Source: an uncultured Marivita sp. | GTDB taxonomy: Bacteria; Pseudomonadota; Alphaproteobacteria; Rhodobacterales; Rhodobacteraceae | Assembly (NCBI RefSeq): GCF_947488135.1 | Contig: NZ_CANKYW010000002.1 | Location: 62,001-126,000 of the forward strand | DNA length: 64,000 nt | Direction: 5' to 3' | In this document: positions 42,311-50,565 of the stretch, in pieces | How positions within the stretch are numbered: position 1 is the stretch's first letter | How the letters are laid out: the number at the start of each line of letters is the position of its first letter | Translations under genes and position numbers: made by a program | Notes under the pieces: model-generated | Told to the model about the DNA's origin: nothing | Seen by the model: the letters and a program-made list of their open reading frames with translations, nothing else | Database searches by the model: none

Positions 42311-42445
42311 TCAGGAGTTGAAGATCGCGAGGAAGATCAGAACCCCGATCGAAAAGACCGCGACGCGGATCGACCAGCGCACGAACCCGTCAAAGGTCTT
42401 TTCCTGTTCGGTCGTATCCATCGAACCATGCTTGTGTTCAGCCAT
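42311..42445 (-). CDS. aa3-type cytochrome c oxidase subunit IV
   Basis: Translated by hand: 44 aa, MAEHKHGSMDTTEQEKTFDG then FVRWSIRVAVFSIGVLIFLA and IFNS. This fits the single-helix bacterial subunit IV (COX_ARM/ctaH type) of aa3 oxidases: a short MAEHKHGSMD-type cytoplasmic head and one membrane helix. The catalytic subunits I-III are not adjacent. Located 19 nt after the start of the lipoprotein gene on the same strand, so possibly cotranscribed. Confidence 0.9.
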   Translation of the reverse strand: MAEHKHGSMDTTEQEKTFDGFVRWSIRVAVFSIGVLIFLAIFNS

Positions 42446-42536
42446 GTGAGACATCCCTCAGATATGTATGTTTTGCGACTCGCTACCCGATTTGCCCGAG
42501 CCTGTCACCCATGCCAAGCGCGCAGTGTGTCGCGGC

Positions 42537-42995
42537 TCAGCCATCCTGTTCCAATTCCGCCGCAAGCTCGAACCCGATGCGGCGCGGTTCGGCCTCTTCC
42601 TTGGGGATCGGCAGCGCGCGCAGCGTGACGTTGAGCTGTGAGACATGCTGGATCAACTGCATCCGGCCGCCCTCTTCGTCCGATCCGTAAAACGTGACGA
42701 TATCGGGATCGAAATATCCCAGGCCTTCGATGCGCAGGATGCCGGTGTCGTTCCCGGCAAAGCCCATCGCGACCTCGTGTTCGTTGTCGAGCTGTTCCTC
42801 GAAGTTCTGGATATAGAGGATCAGCCGCTCATAGGCCCATTCGGCCGCGCTTTTCTGTTTGACCGGTTTGCGCGTCATCGCGTCGGGCAGGCGTTTCTCT
42901 CCGGTTTCGCCACAGCCTTTCGCGTGGGCCTCGACCTGTCGGGGCAGGACCTCGGCCTCGGCGGCTTCGGCCGTGGTTTGAATGTCCTGGCTCAT
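42537..42995 (-). CDS. DUF6173-like conserved protein
   Basis: 152 aa. Seen: a variable acidic N-terminus, then SAAEWAYERLILYIQNFEEQLDNEHEVAMGFAGNDTGILRIEGLGYFDPDIVTFYGSDEEG, RMQLIQHVSQLNVTLRALP and RRIGFELA. I recall this as DUF6173, a Rhodobacterales-rich family of unknown function; the name is tentative. The ATG at 42995 has AGGGG seven bases upstream. It follows the Lrp regulator by 26 nt on the same strand and is probably in its operon. Confidence 0.75.
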   Translation of the reverse strand: MSQDIQTTAEAAEAEVLPRQVEAHAKGCGETGEKRLPDAMTRKPVKQKSAAEWAYERLILYIQNFEEQLDNEHEVAMGFAGNDTGILRIEGLGYFDPDIVTFYGSDEEGGRMQLIQHVSQLNVTLRALPIPKEEAEPRRIGFELAAELEQDG

Positions 42996-43021
42996 GGCGC
43001 ATCCCCTTTCGGATCGGCCCG

Positions 43022-43486
43022 TCAAATGGGCAGGGCCGTGGTTTCCTTGATTTCTTCCATAACGAAACTGGCGGAAATATCCGAGAGCGGAATGCGCGCG
43101 ATCACACGCTTGTAAAACGCATCATAGGCGGGAACATCTGCCACGCGCACGCGCAGCAGGTAATCCAGATCACCGGTCATGCGATACGCGCCGACAACCT
43201 CGGGCATGGTGCGGACCGCCTTGTGAAACCCGTCCAGCCACTCCGCATCGTGCCGCCCGGCCCGGATCATCACGATCACCTCGAGCGGACAGCCCAGCTT
43301 GACCGGATCGGCCAGCGCCACGCGCCCGGTGAGAATGCCCGCCTCTTCCAGTAACTTGATCCGCCGCCAGCAGGCGTTGCGCGACAGGGCCACCTGTTCC
43401 GCAATCGCCTCGACGCTCAGGCTGGCATCGCGTTGCAGGATCCGCAGAATAGCCTTGTCAAAATCATCCAGTTTATGATCTGCCAT
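43022..43486 (-). CDS. Lrp/AsnC-family transcriptional regulator
   Basis: 154 aa. Seen: N-terminal HTH DDFDKAILRILQRDASLSVEAIAEQVALSRNACWRRIKLLEEAGILTG and the C-terminal RAM (ACT-like) effector domain PLEVIVMIRAGRHDAEWLDGFHKAV, VVGAYRMTGDLDYLLRVRVADV. Such proteins usually bind amino acids and regulate themselves and neighbouring transport or catabolic genes. The start ATG is 43486. A TTCCCAAA/TTTGGGAA inverted repeat lies directly upstream in the region shared with the divergent small membrane protein gene. Confidence 0.92.
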   Translation of the reverse strand: MADHKLDDFDKAILRILQRDASLSVEAIAEQVALSRNACWRRIKLLEEAGILTGRVALADPVKLGCPLEVIVMIRAGRHDAEWLDGFHKAVRTMPEVVGAYRMTGDLDYLLRVRVADVPAYDAFYKRVIARIPLSDISASFVMEEIKETTALPI

Positions 43487-43494
43487 GAGATTTT

Positions 43495-43532
43495 TTCCCA
43501 AAAAATATCGGTATATCTAAGAAATTTGGGAA
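43495..43532. promoter_or_regulatory. Inverted repeat in the Lrp divergent region
   Basis: TTCCCAAA (43495-43502) and TTTGGGAA (43525-43532), exact inverted copies 22 nt apart, around an AT-rich centre and 9 nt before the Lrp start. A second small dyad ATTCAG-N5-CTGAAT is at 43547-43563. Likely Lrp-type binding region. Confidence 0.5.
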
Positions 43533-43599
43533 GATTGTTCCAGAGAATTCAGCCATTCTGAATCAACTCACGGACCACAGCGAACAGAAGGCTAATTCA

Positions 43600-43821
43600 A
43601 TGGCGGATACAGGCTCCTTCCTACACAAGGTTTTCATCGAACATCCGGAAACCGTGGACGAGACCTATTTCGAGCATATGCGCTTCGCCGCCGGGTTTTC
43701 CTTCTGGCTCGCGGTTGCCGCAGGCGCGGCGCTGATCCACGCGGCAGTTCCCGCGCTGTGCGAGACGACCGCCAGCACGATCCTCAAACGCCTTCACGCG
43801 CGCATCGAAGCCCGCCACTGA
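43600..43821 (+). CDS. DUF6356-like small membrane protein
   Basis: 73 aa: MADTGSFLHKVFIEHPETVD, then ETYFEHMRFAAGFSFWLAVAAGAALIHAAVPALCETTASTILKRLHARIEARH. One membrane helix (about residues 31-50). It resembles the family I recall as DUF6356, common in alphaproteobacteria, function unknown. Divergent from the Lrp regulator, 113 nt between starts, so it may be an Lrp target. Followed by a double-hairpin element at 43828. Confidence 0.75.
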   Translation: MADTGSFLHKVFIEHPETVDETYFEHMRFAAGFSFWLAVAAGAALIHAAVPALCETTASTILKRLHARIEARH

Positions 43822-43827
43822 GACGGG

Positions 43828-43869
43828 CCATTCTCCGTTAACGGAGAATGGGCGATGCGTTGACGCATC
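43828..43869. repeat. Double hairpin element after the DUF6356-like gene
   Basis: A perfect 24-nt palindrome at 43828-43851 (arms CCATTCTCCGTT/AACGGAGAATGG) followed after 2 nt by GATGCGT-TG-ACGCATC (43854-43869). The second hairpin is identical in core to the one at 36435-36452. Confidence 0.85.
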
Positions 43870-43883
43870 ACCGCGTCGGTTGG

Positions 43884-43898
43884 TTAACGTAAGGTTAA
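43884..43898. promoter_or_regulatory. Orphan CtrA-type box in a convergent region
   Basis: TTAACGTAAGGTTAA matches TTAA-N7-TTAA perfectly. It lies after the DUF6356-like gene and after rmuC, upstream of no annotated gene, so its use is unclear. Confidence 0.4.
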
Positions 43899-43913
43899 AA
43901 GGTCCGATCCGGT

Positions 43914-43941
43914 CCCAATGTTTCGCGCGCGAAACAATGGG
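43914..43941. repeat. Palindrome after rmuC
   Basis: 28-nt palindrome with arms CCCAATGTTTCGCG and CGCGAAACAATGGG, symmetrical except for one A/A pair; it lies 15 nt beyond the rmuC stop. No T-run. Possible transcript end or protein-binding site. Confidence 0.7.
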
Positions 43942-43955
43942 GCACGCCTGTTGAC

Positions 43956-45119
43956 CTATTCCCCCGCGGTCCCGGTGAGCTTGGCCACCTCGGGCGTGTC
44001 CTTGGCCAGTTCCTCGAAATCGAAATTATCGAGCCGCCGCGCCCGACGCCCCGCCTTGTCGGCGCTGATCTTGATGTCCGCGATGTCCTTCGCCGCCTGC
44101 CCGAAATGCCGGTCGAGGTTTTCCACCCGGCTGCCCAAACGGTCCACATCGGCATAAAGCAGACCCAATTCCTTTCGAATGGCCCCCGCCTGTTCCTGCA
44201 TCCGCGCGTCCTTGAGGATCGCGCGCATCGTGTTCAGCGTCGCCATGCAGGTCGTGGGCGACACGATCCATACCCGCGCCGCGAAGCCTTCGCGCACCAC
44301 CTCGGGGAAGTTGGCGTGCAGTTCCGCATAGACCGCCTCGGACGGCAGGAACATGAGCGCACCATCGGCGGTCTCGCCCTCGATGATGTAGCGTTCCGAG
44401 ATGTCGCGGATGTGCTTTCGCAACGAAAGCCGCAACTGCTGTGCGGCGCGGTTCAACTGTTCCTGCGTGTCCGCCTTGCGCAATTGCTCGTACGCCTCCA
44501 GCGGGAATTTGCTGTCGATGGCAATCGGCCCCGGCGGGTTCGGCAGATGGATCAGGCAATCCGCGCGCTTGCCGTTCGAGAGCGTCGCTTGCAGCGTGTA
44601 GCTGTCCTTGGGCAGCGCCTTGCCCACGATGTCGGTCAACTGGATTTCCCCGAACGCGCCGCGCGTCTGCTTGTTCGACAGGATGTCCTGCAACGACAAA
44701 ACATCGCCCGACAGCTTGGTGATGTTCTCCTGCGCCTTGTCGATGCTTTGCAACCGCTGTTGCAAGTCCCCAAGGCTTTGCGCCGTGCGCCGGGCCGAGC
44801 CGTGCAGGTTCTCGTTCATCTGCTCCTGCACCTGAGCCAAGCGGCGCTCCATCAGTTGCAGCATCGCGGTCTGGCTTTGCGCCTGCGCCTCGGACACATG
44901 GTGCAAACCACCGGACAGCCGTTCCTGCCCGTCGCTCAAGGATTGCACCCGCTGCCCGACCTGCGCGAGTTGGTAGACCAACGGCTCGGACAGTTTCGCC
45001 GCGCGACGCGCGGACAGAAGCGACATGATGAGCAAGACAAAGACCATTCCGCCCAAGGCAAGGGCCAACAGGATGACCGGATCGCTCAGGTCAAGGACAA
45101 GATCACCAATCTGGATCAT
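43956..45119 (-). CDS. rmuC: DNA recombination protein RmuC
   Basis: Membrane-anchored protein that limits certain DNA rearrangements in E. coli. Seen: one N-terminal membrane helix (VILLALALGGMVFVLLIMSLL, residues about 15-35), a long coiled coil (about 45-170), then the nuclease-like RmuC domain with RGAFGEIQLTDIVGKALPKDSYTLQ, IAIDSKFPLEAYEQL and FLPSEAVYAELHANFPEVV. 387 aa. The ATG at 45119 overlaps the mutL stop as ATGA. The pairing with mutL suggests a shared genome-stability operon. Confidence 0.92.
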   Translation of the reverse strand: MIQIGDLVLDLSDPVILLALALGGMVFVLLIMSLLSARRAAKLSEPLVYQLAQVGQRVQSLSDGQERLSGGLHHVSEAQAQSQTAMLQLMERRLAQVQEQMNENLHGSARRTAQSLGDLQQRLQSIDKAQENITKLSGDVLSLQDILSNKQTRGAFGEIQLTDIVGKALPKDSYTLQATLSNGKRADCLIHLPNPPGPIAIDSKFPLEAYEQLRKADTQEQLNRAAQQLRLSLRKHIRDISERYIIEGETADGALMFLPSEAVYAELHANFPEVVREGFAARVWIVSPTTCMATLNTMRAILKDARMQEQAGAIRKELGLLYADVDRLGSRVENLDRHFGQAAKDIADIKISADKAGRRARRLDNFDFEELAKDTPEVAKLTGTAGE

Positions 45120-46951
45120 GTGCGTCCAAACAGTCGTTCGATGTCGCTCAGCTTGAGTTCGACATAGGTGGGGCGGCCATGGTTGCACTGGCCGGAATAG
45201 GGCGTCGCTTCCATCTCGCGCAAGAGGGCATTCATCTCTTCCGCGCGCATCTGGCGGCCTGACCGGATGGACCCGTGACAGGCCACACGGGACAGGATCG
45301 CCTCGATCCGGTCCTGCACGGCGCGCGCTTCGCCCTGATCGTCCAACTCGTCCAGAATGTCCCGCAGCAGAGCGTCGGCGTTGACCTCGCCCAGGATGGC
45401 GGGTGTTTCGCGCACGACGACAGCGCCATTGCCGAAGGGTTCGACGGTCAGACCCATGCGGGTCAGGTCATCGGCGATCTCCAGCAGACGGGCGCTGTCG
45501 CTCTCGCTCATCTCGACCACATCGGGGATCAACAAAGCCTGCGCGGGCACGCCGTTGGCGGTCATCTGGGTCTTGAGCTTTTCGTAGACCAGCCGTTCGT
45601 GTGCCGCGTGTTGATCGACAATGACGATACCATCCTCGGTCTGGGCGATGATGTAATTCTCGTGCACCTGACCGCGCGCGGCGCCCAACGGCAGGTGTGT
45701 GCGGGGTGTCTCCTCGGCCTCTTCCGATACCTCTTCGACAACGCGGCCGGAATAGCTGTCCTGCATTTCGGCGAAACCGGGCGACTGAGCTTGGTAAGCG
45801 GTCTGTTTCGCGGCGAAACTCGGGCGATCCATCTGGTAGATGCGCGGCTGGCCCTGCGGTTCTGGGCGCATCGCGCCAAGGGTCGCGCCCGCGACGGTGG
45901 TTGACGCACGATGCCCGACCTCGGCCAGCGCGTGACGCAGGGCGGACACGATCAGGCCGCGTACGAGGCCGGGTTCGCGAAAGCGCACTTCGGATTTGGC
46001 GGGATGCACGTTCACATCCACCTTGTGCGGATCGCAGTCGACAAACAACGCCACCGCCGGGTGACGGTCGCGGCTCAGGAAATCGGCATAGGCCCCGCGC
46101 AGCGCGCCGATCAGAAGCTTGTCGCGCACGGGGCGTCCGTTGACGAACAGAAACTGCGCCACAGCGGCCCCGCGCGAATAGGTCGGCAAACCGGCAAATC
46201 CGCTCAGGTGAATACCTTCACGCTCGGCATCAATTGGCACGGCGTTTTCGACAAATTCGCGGCCCATGACTTGTCCCAGACGACCGCGGAGGGCATCGAA
46301 CAGATCGCCGGTCACGGCATCCGCGCGGAAGGTCACGCGCCCTTCTCCACCGCCAGACACGTCGCGCAGGGCAAAGCTGATCGAGGGTTCGGCCATCGCG
46401 AGGCGCTTGAGCACATCCGAGATCGCCTGCATCTCGGCGCGGTCCGAGCGCAGGAATTTCAGGCGGGCTGGCGTGGCGTAGAACAGATTGCGCAGGGTCA
46501 CGACAGTGCCCCTGGACAGGGCGGCGGGCTTGACCGGCTCTGCGGTGCCGCCGGTGACGGACAGTTCGGCGGCGTCATAGCCGTCTGCACGGCTGGTCAG
46601 GGTCAGTCGCCCCACCGCGCCAAGAGAGGCCAGTGCTTCGCCGCGGAATCCGAAGCTGTGGATGTTGAGCAGATCGGAGCCGTCGATCTTGGACGTTGCG
46701 TGGCGCGCGAGTGCGAGCGGCAGTTCGTCCGGCGGGATACCGCAACCGTCGTCGGTGACGCGGATCAGCGTCTTGCCGCCATCTGCAATCGCCACTTCGA
46801 TGCGGCTGGCACCCGCATCAATGGCGTTTTCCACCAGTTCCTTGACCGCGGAGGCGGGACGTTCCACCACCTCACCCGCCGCGATGCGGTTGATGGCGCA
46901 TTCCTCAAGCTGTTGAATTGAGGCGCGTATATTGGGTGCGTGGGAGTTCAT
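45116..46951 (-). CDS. mutL: DNA mismatch repair protein MutL
   Basis: GHKL ATPase linking mismatch recognition by MutS to strand incision. Seen: ATPase motifs INRIAAGEVVERPASAVKELVENAIDAG, RVTDDGCGIPPDEL, ATSKI and GFRGEALASLGAV; C-terminal dimerisation domain carries the endonuclease motif DQHAAHERLVYEKL and a CNHGRPT box. The DQHA(x)2E(x)4E pattern indicates a MutL with its own nicking activity, as expected where MutH is absent. 611 aa, normal. Followed by coupled rmuC. Confidence 0.96.
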   Translation of the reverse strand: MNSHAPNIRASIQQLEECAINRIAAGEVVERPASAVKELVENAIDAGASRIEVAIADGGKTLIRVTDDGCGIPPDELPLALARHATSKIDGSDLLNIHSFGFRGEALASLGAVGRLTLTSRADGYDAAELSVTGGTAEPVKPAALSRGTVVTLRNLFYATPARLKFLRSDRAEMQAISDVLKRLAMAEPSISFALRDVSGGGEGRVTFRADAVTGDLFDALRGRLGQVMGREFVENAVPIDAEREGIHLSGFAGLPTYSRGAAVAQFLFVNGRPVRDKLLIGALRGAYADFLSRDRHPAVALFVDCDPHKVDVNVHPAKSEVRFREPGLVRGLIVSALRHALAEVGHRASTTVAGATLGAMRPEPQGQPRIYQMDRPSFAAKQTAYQAQSPGFAEMQDSYSGRVVEEVSEEAEETPRTHLPLGAARGQVHENYIIAQTEDGIVIVDQHAAHERLVYEKLKTQMTANGVPAQALLIPDVVEMSESDSARLLEIADDLTRMGLTVEPFGNGAVVVRETPAILGEVNADALLRDILDELDDQGEARAVQDRIEAILSRVACHGSIRSGRQMRAEEMNALLREMEATPYSGQCNHGRPTYVELKLSDIERLFGRT

Positions 46952-47057
46952 GCCACGAGATGTAGCATGGGGATTGCGATTCTTCTATGAGAAGATGGAT
47001 CGTTTTCGGGTTTGATCCATCAAAACATGCGCCGGTCATCCCAGCGGGACGACCCGA

Positions 47058-47222
47058 TCAAAAGAACAGTTTAACGAGCGTGGCCGTCCCAGCCATCAAA
47101 GCCGCCGCAGCCAAGGCCGGGGCAAGAAACGTGTTCACATTGATCTGCTTTGTCTCGGCCAGAAGCTTGGCGATCTCGGCGCGCATCTTGTCGTCTGCGA
47201 GGGACTGTTCTTGATGGGTCAT
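47058..47222 (-). CDS. Small membrane protein (54 aa)
   Basis: Translated by hand: MTHQEQSLADDKMRAEIAKL, LAETKQINVNTFLAPALAAA, ALMAGTATLVKLFF. A short acidic helical head (AEIAKLLAETKQIN, a pattern I recall in alphaproteobacterial small membrane proteins) followed by one membrane helix. It lies alone between mutL and the AEC transporter. Ribosome site not obvious. Function unknown. Confidence 0.6.
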   Translation of the reverse strand: MTHQEQSLADDKMRAEIAKLLAETKQINVNTFLAPALAAAALMAGTATLVKLFF

Positions 47223-47351
47223 CGGTCTTTTACAGCGCCTTTCGTTCGATGGTGAATATAAGTCTGCACCATTTCTTGATCAAGTTCGGTAAAGACAAGG
47301 TAAAGCATCATCAGAATTGACCCCGTCCACCTGCGTGATAACACGGCGTAT

Positions 47352-48278
47352 ATGCTGGATATCTTCCTCCAAACGCTGCCGTTTTTCGCTCTGATCGCCG
47401 TCGGTTACGGCGCGGGGAAGACCGGGTTTTTCACGCCCGAGGCGACTGCCTATCTGACCAAGTTCGTTTTCTACTTCGCGCTCTCGGCGATGATCTTTCG
47501 CTTTTCGGCCAACCTGTCGCTGGCCGAGATCTTCGATTGGCGGATCGCGGCGGGGTATCTTTGGGGCACCGCGTTTGTCTATGGCGTCGGCATGGCAGTG
47601 GGGTTCCTGCGGGGCATGAACACCGAGACCGCCGCGTTCGAGGGGCAGGTGGCGGCGATCGGCAATACCGGCTTTCTCGGCGTGCCGATGCTTGCGCTCT
47701 TGATGGGGCAAGAGGCGGTGGGGCCGATCATCCTCGTCCTGACGATCGACCTCGTGGTGTTTTCGTCGCTGATCGTCATCCTTGTCGTGGGATCGCGCGA
47801 AGGGCGCATGTCGCTGCGGATTTTCAAGACGGTCGGGATCGGGTTGCTCAAGAACCCGATGATCGTGTCCATCGTTGCGGGCTTCATGGTTTCGGCGACG
47901 GGCGTGCCGATCCCGAGACCGGTCAACGAATTCCTGAGCATTCTCGGAGCCGCCGCGACGCCCGGTGCGCTGTTCGCCATTGGCGCTTCGCTGGCCAGCA
48001 AATCGGCGGAGCGGCTGACCATCGCGGGCTGGCTGAGTTTCTGCAAGCTGGTAATCCACCCTGCGGCAGTGGCGCTTGGGGTGTATTTCCTGTTCCCCGC
48101 CGATCCGTACAAGGCGGGCGTGGTCGTCGCCGCCGCGTCCTTGCCTGTGGCGGGCAATGTGTTCATCCTCGCGCAGCACTACAACGTGGCCCCGCAACGG
48201 GTCTCCGCCGCCATCCTGATCTCGACCACGGTCAGCATCGTGACCGTGTCCTTCGTGATCAGCCAGGTTCTTGTCTAG
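47352..48278 (+). CDS. AEC (auxin efflux carrier) family transporter
   Basis: 308-aa inner-membrane transporter. Seen: about ten hydrophobic helices arranged as two five-helix halves (LPFFALIAVGYGAGKTGFF; GQVAAIGNTGFLGVPMLALLM with the mid-membrane NTGFLGVP break typical of the BART fold; ATPGALFAIGASLASK in the second half). Bacterial members carry malonate or other dicarboxylates; substrate unknown. Followed after 13 nt by S-formylglutathione hydrolase on the same strand, possibly cotranscribed. Confidence 0.87.
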   Translation: MLDIFLQTLPFFALIAVGYGAGKTGFFTPEATAYLTKFVFYFALSAMIFRFSANLSLAEIFDWRIAAGYLWGTAFVYGVGMAVGFLRGMNTETAAFEGQVAAIGNTGFLGVPMLALLMGQEAVGPIILVLTIDLVVFSSLIVILVVGSREGRMSLRIFKTVGIGLLKNPMIVSIVAGFMVSATGVPIPRPVNEFLSILGAAATPGALFAIGASLASKSAERLTIAGWLSFCKLVIHPAAVALGVYFLFPADPYKAGVVVAAASLPVAGNVFILAQHYNVAPQRVSAAILISTTVSIVTVSFVISQVLV

Positions 48279-48291
48279 GAAAGGAAGCCTT

Positions 48292-49122
48292 ATGGAAACC
48301 GTTTCGGAGAACAGATGCTTCGGGGGCGTTCAGGGTGTGTATTCTCACGCATCAGAGGCCTGCGGCTGCGACATGACCTTCGGGCTCTACCTGCCGCCCG
48401 ACGTGACAACGGCGAAGGTGCCGGTGCTCTGGTATCTGTCGGGCCTGACCTGCACCCATGAGAACGCCATGACGAAGGCCGCCGCACAGGGCTTCGCGGC
48501 GGAGGCCGGGATGGCGCTTGTCTTTCCCGACACGTCACCACGCGGTGACGATGTGGCGGACGACGAGGCCTACGACCTTGGCAAGGGCGCGGGGTTCTAC
48601 GTCAATGCAACGCAGGATCCCTGGGCGCCGCATTTCCAGATGTGGGATTATGTCAGCACGGAATTGCCCGACCTTATCGGCCGGGAGTTCGCCGTTGATC
48701 TGGACCGGCAGGCGATCACCGGGCATTCGATGGGCGGGCATGGTGCGCTGACGCTTGCGATGGCGCATCCCGGGCGGTTCGCCTCTGTTTCGGCCTTTGC
48801 ACCGATATGCCATCCCAGCGGCAGCGATTGGGGGCAAAAGCAGCTTTCTGCATATTTGGGGAACAATGAAGAAGCATGGGCGCGCCATGATGCCAGCCTT
48901 CAGATGCAGGCGGTCGGGTTCGACGGGCCGGTTCTGGTGGATCAGGGCGGATCGGACCAGTTTCTGGATCTCTTGAAGCCCGAGACGTTGAGCCACGCGA
49001 TGGCGGCGCGGCGGCAGGACGGGGTGTTCCGGGTGCAAAAGGGCTACGATCATTCGTATTTCTTTGTTGCGACCTTCATCCCCGATCACATCGCGTTCCA
49101 CGCGGAGGCGCTGGGGCTGTGA
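48292..49122 (+). CDS. fghA: S-formylglutathione hydrolase
   Basis: Esterase-D family enzyme that hydrolyses S-formylglutathione to formate and glutathione in glutathione-dependent formaldehyde oxidation. Seen: [19 protein letters not shown], nucleophile Ser in [12 protein letters not shown], Asp in DQGGSDQFL and His in KGYDHSYFF. 276 aa. AAGGAAG precedes the ATG. The companion glutathione-dependent formaldehyde dehydrogenase is not in the window. Formate made here would meet the formate dehydrogenase matured by FdhD. Bases 48849-48871 match an arm of the inverted repeat at 11517. Confidence 0.93.
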   Translation: METVSENRCFGGVQGVYSHASEACGCDMTFGLYLPPDVTTAKVPVLWYLSGLTCTHENAMTKAAAQGFAAEAGMALVFPDTSPRGDDVADDEAYDLGKGAGFYVNATQDPWAPHFQMWDYVSTELPDLIGREFAVDLDRQAITGHSMGGHGALTLAMAHPGRFASVSAFAPICHPSGSDWGQKQLSAYLGNNEEAWARHDASLQMQAVGFDGPVLVDQGGSDQFLDLLKPETLSHAMAARRQDGVFRVQKGYDHSYFFVATFIPDHIAFHAEALGL

Positions 49123-49580
49123 CGCGGCTTTTCGTCGATGCCGACGCCTGTCCTGTGAAAGCCGAGGCCGAGCGCGTGGCGACGCGGCACCGCGCGCAGA
49201 TGTATCTGGTGTCGAACGGTGGCTTGCGGCTGTCCGAAAACCCGTTCGTGGAGGTGGTCGTCGTGCCGGACGGGCCGGACGTGGCCGATATGTGGATCGC
49301 GGAGCGGGCCGGGCCGGGGGATGTGGTGATCACCGGGGACATTCCGCTGGCCGCCCGCTGTGTCGCGAATGGCGCGCGTGTGCTCAAGCACAATGGCGAG
49401 GCGTTGGATGCGCGCAATATCGGGCAGGTTCTGGCCACACGTGATCTCATGACCGATCTGCGCGCCGCCGATCCGTTCCGGCAAGGCGGCGGGCGGGCGT
49501 TTTCCAAGGCGGATCGGTCGCGGTTTCTGGATGCGCTGGAGCGGGAAATGCGGGCGGCGGCGAAGGACGCGCCGCGCTGA
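49119..49580 (+). CDS. YaiI/YqxD (UPF0178) family protein
   Basis: 153-aa protein with the DUF188 fold: [18 protein letters not shown] at the N-terminus, [46 protein letters not shown], ending [29 protein letters not shown]. The clustered Asp residues (DADACP, TGDIPLA) recall PIN/NYN-type nucleases, but no activity is established. GTG start overlaps the fghA stop (GTGA), so it is translationally coupled to fghA. Confidence 0.87.
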   Translation: MTRLFVDADACPVKAEAERVATRHRAQMYLVSNGGLRLSENPFVEVVVVPDGPDVADMWIAERAGPGDVVITGDIPLAARCVANGARVLKHNGEALDARNIGQVLATRDLMTDLRAADPFRQGGGRAFSKADRSRFLDALEREMRAAAKDAPR

Positions 49581-49602
49581 GACAGCACAGGGGAGTATTA
49601 CC

Positions 49603-50520
49603 ATGACCACACCCGAGATCATTCCCTTTGCCGAGGGCGACGCGCAGCTTGATTGGATCGGGCTGACGGATGCGATTGCGGCGGGACACGATCTACCAAA
49701 GGCCGAAATCGCGGACAGCTTTCTTTATCGCGGTGGTGACACGCTGTTGAACCGAGCGGCGTGGATCGACGGGCTGGGGCTTGCGATAAAATCGGCGACG
49801 ATCTTTCCCGGTAATGCCAGTCTGGGGAAACCGGCGGTGAATGGCGGGGTAACGCTTTATTCGGATCGCGACGGCACGTTGGAGGCAATCGTCGATTTCC
49901 ATCTCGTGACGAAGTGGAAGACGGCCGGGGACAGCCTGCTCGCGGCCCGGCGGCTGGCGCGGGCGGACAGCGAGGTGATCCTGATCGTCGGGGCCGGGAC
50001 GGTGGCGCGGTCTTTGATCGAGGCCTACGGAGCGGCCTTTCCCGATGCGCGTTTCCTGATCTGGAACCGGACGGGCGGCACAGCGCGGAACCTGGCGGAG
50101 GGGTTCGATCACGTCACAGCGGTGGATGATCTGGCCGAAGCGGTTGGGCAGGCAGATATCGTCGCCTGCGCCACAATGTCGACTGAACCGGTGCTGAGGG
50201 GCGACTGGCTGCGCCCCGGCACCCATGTGGACCTGATCGGCGCGTATCGACCGGATATGCGCGAAGCCGACGATACGGCGCTGACGCGCGCGCGGGTGTT
50301 TGTGGACTCGTTGGACACGACTGTGGGGCATATCGGCGAGATCAAGGATCCGATTGCGCGGGGCGTGATCTCGGAGGCCGATATCGTCGCGGATTACTAC
50401 GATCTGGGCGCGTTCACGCGGCAGTCGGTCGACGAGATCACGCTGTTCAAGAACGGCGGCGGGGCGCATCTGGACCTGATGGTCAGCCGTTATATCCTGG
50501 AGCGGTGGAATGCGCGGTAA
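49603..50520 (+). CDS. Ornithine cyclodeaminase / mu-crystallin family dehydrogenase
   Basis: 305-aa NAD(P)-binding protein. Seen: substrate domain with KSATIFPGNASLGKPAVNGGVTLYSDRDG, Rossmann motif LIVGAGTVARSLIEAYGAAFPDARFLIWNRTG, DIVACATMSTEPVLRGDWLRPGTHVDLIGAYRPDMREAD and C-terminal DEITLFKNGGGAHLDLMVSRYI. Family members include ornithine cyclodeaminase, alanine dehydrogenase and ketimine reductase; which applies is uncertain. AGGGGA precedes the ATG. A hairpin at 50544 separates it from the convergent NlpC/P60 gene. Confidence 0.85.
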   Translation: MTTPEIIPFAEGDAQLDWIGLTDAIAAGHDLPKAEIADSFLYRGGDTLLNRAAWIDGLGLAIKSATIFPGNASLGKPAVNGGVTLYSDRDGTLEAIVDFHLVTKWKTAGDSLLAARRLARADSEVILIVGAGTVARSLIEAYGAAFPDARFLIWNRTGGTARNLAEGFDHVTAVDDLAEAVGQADIVACATMSTEPVLRGDWLRPGTHVDLIGAYRPDMREADDTALTRARVFVDSLDTTVGHIGEIKDPIARGVISEADIVADYYDLGAFTRQSVDEITLFKNGGGAHLDLMVSRYILERWNAR

Positions 50521-50543
50521 AGCGATGCATGGACGTATCGCCT

Positions 50544-50561
50544 GTTCCCGTTGACGGAAAC
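50544..50561. repeat. Hairpin between convergent genes
   Basis: GTTCCCGT-TG-ACGGAAAC, an 8-bp stem with one mismatch; same design as the hairpin at 36414-36431. It lies between the stops of the cyclodeaminase-family and NlpC/P60 genes. Confidence 0.6.
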
Positions 50562-50565
50562 CGGG

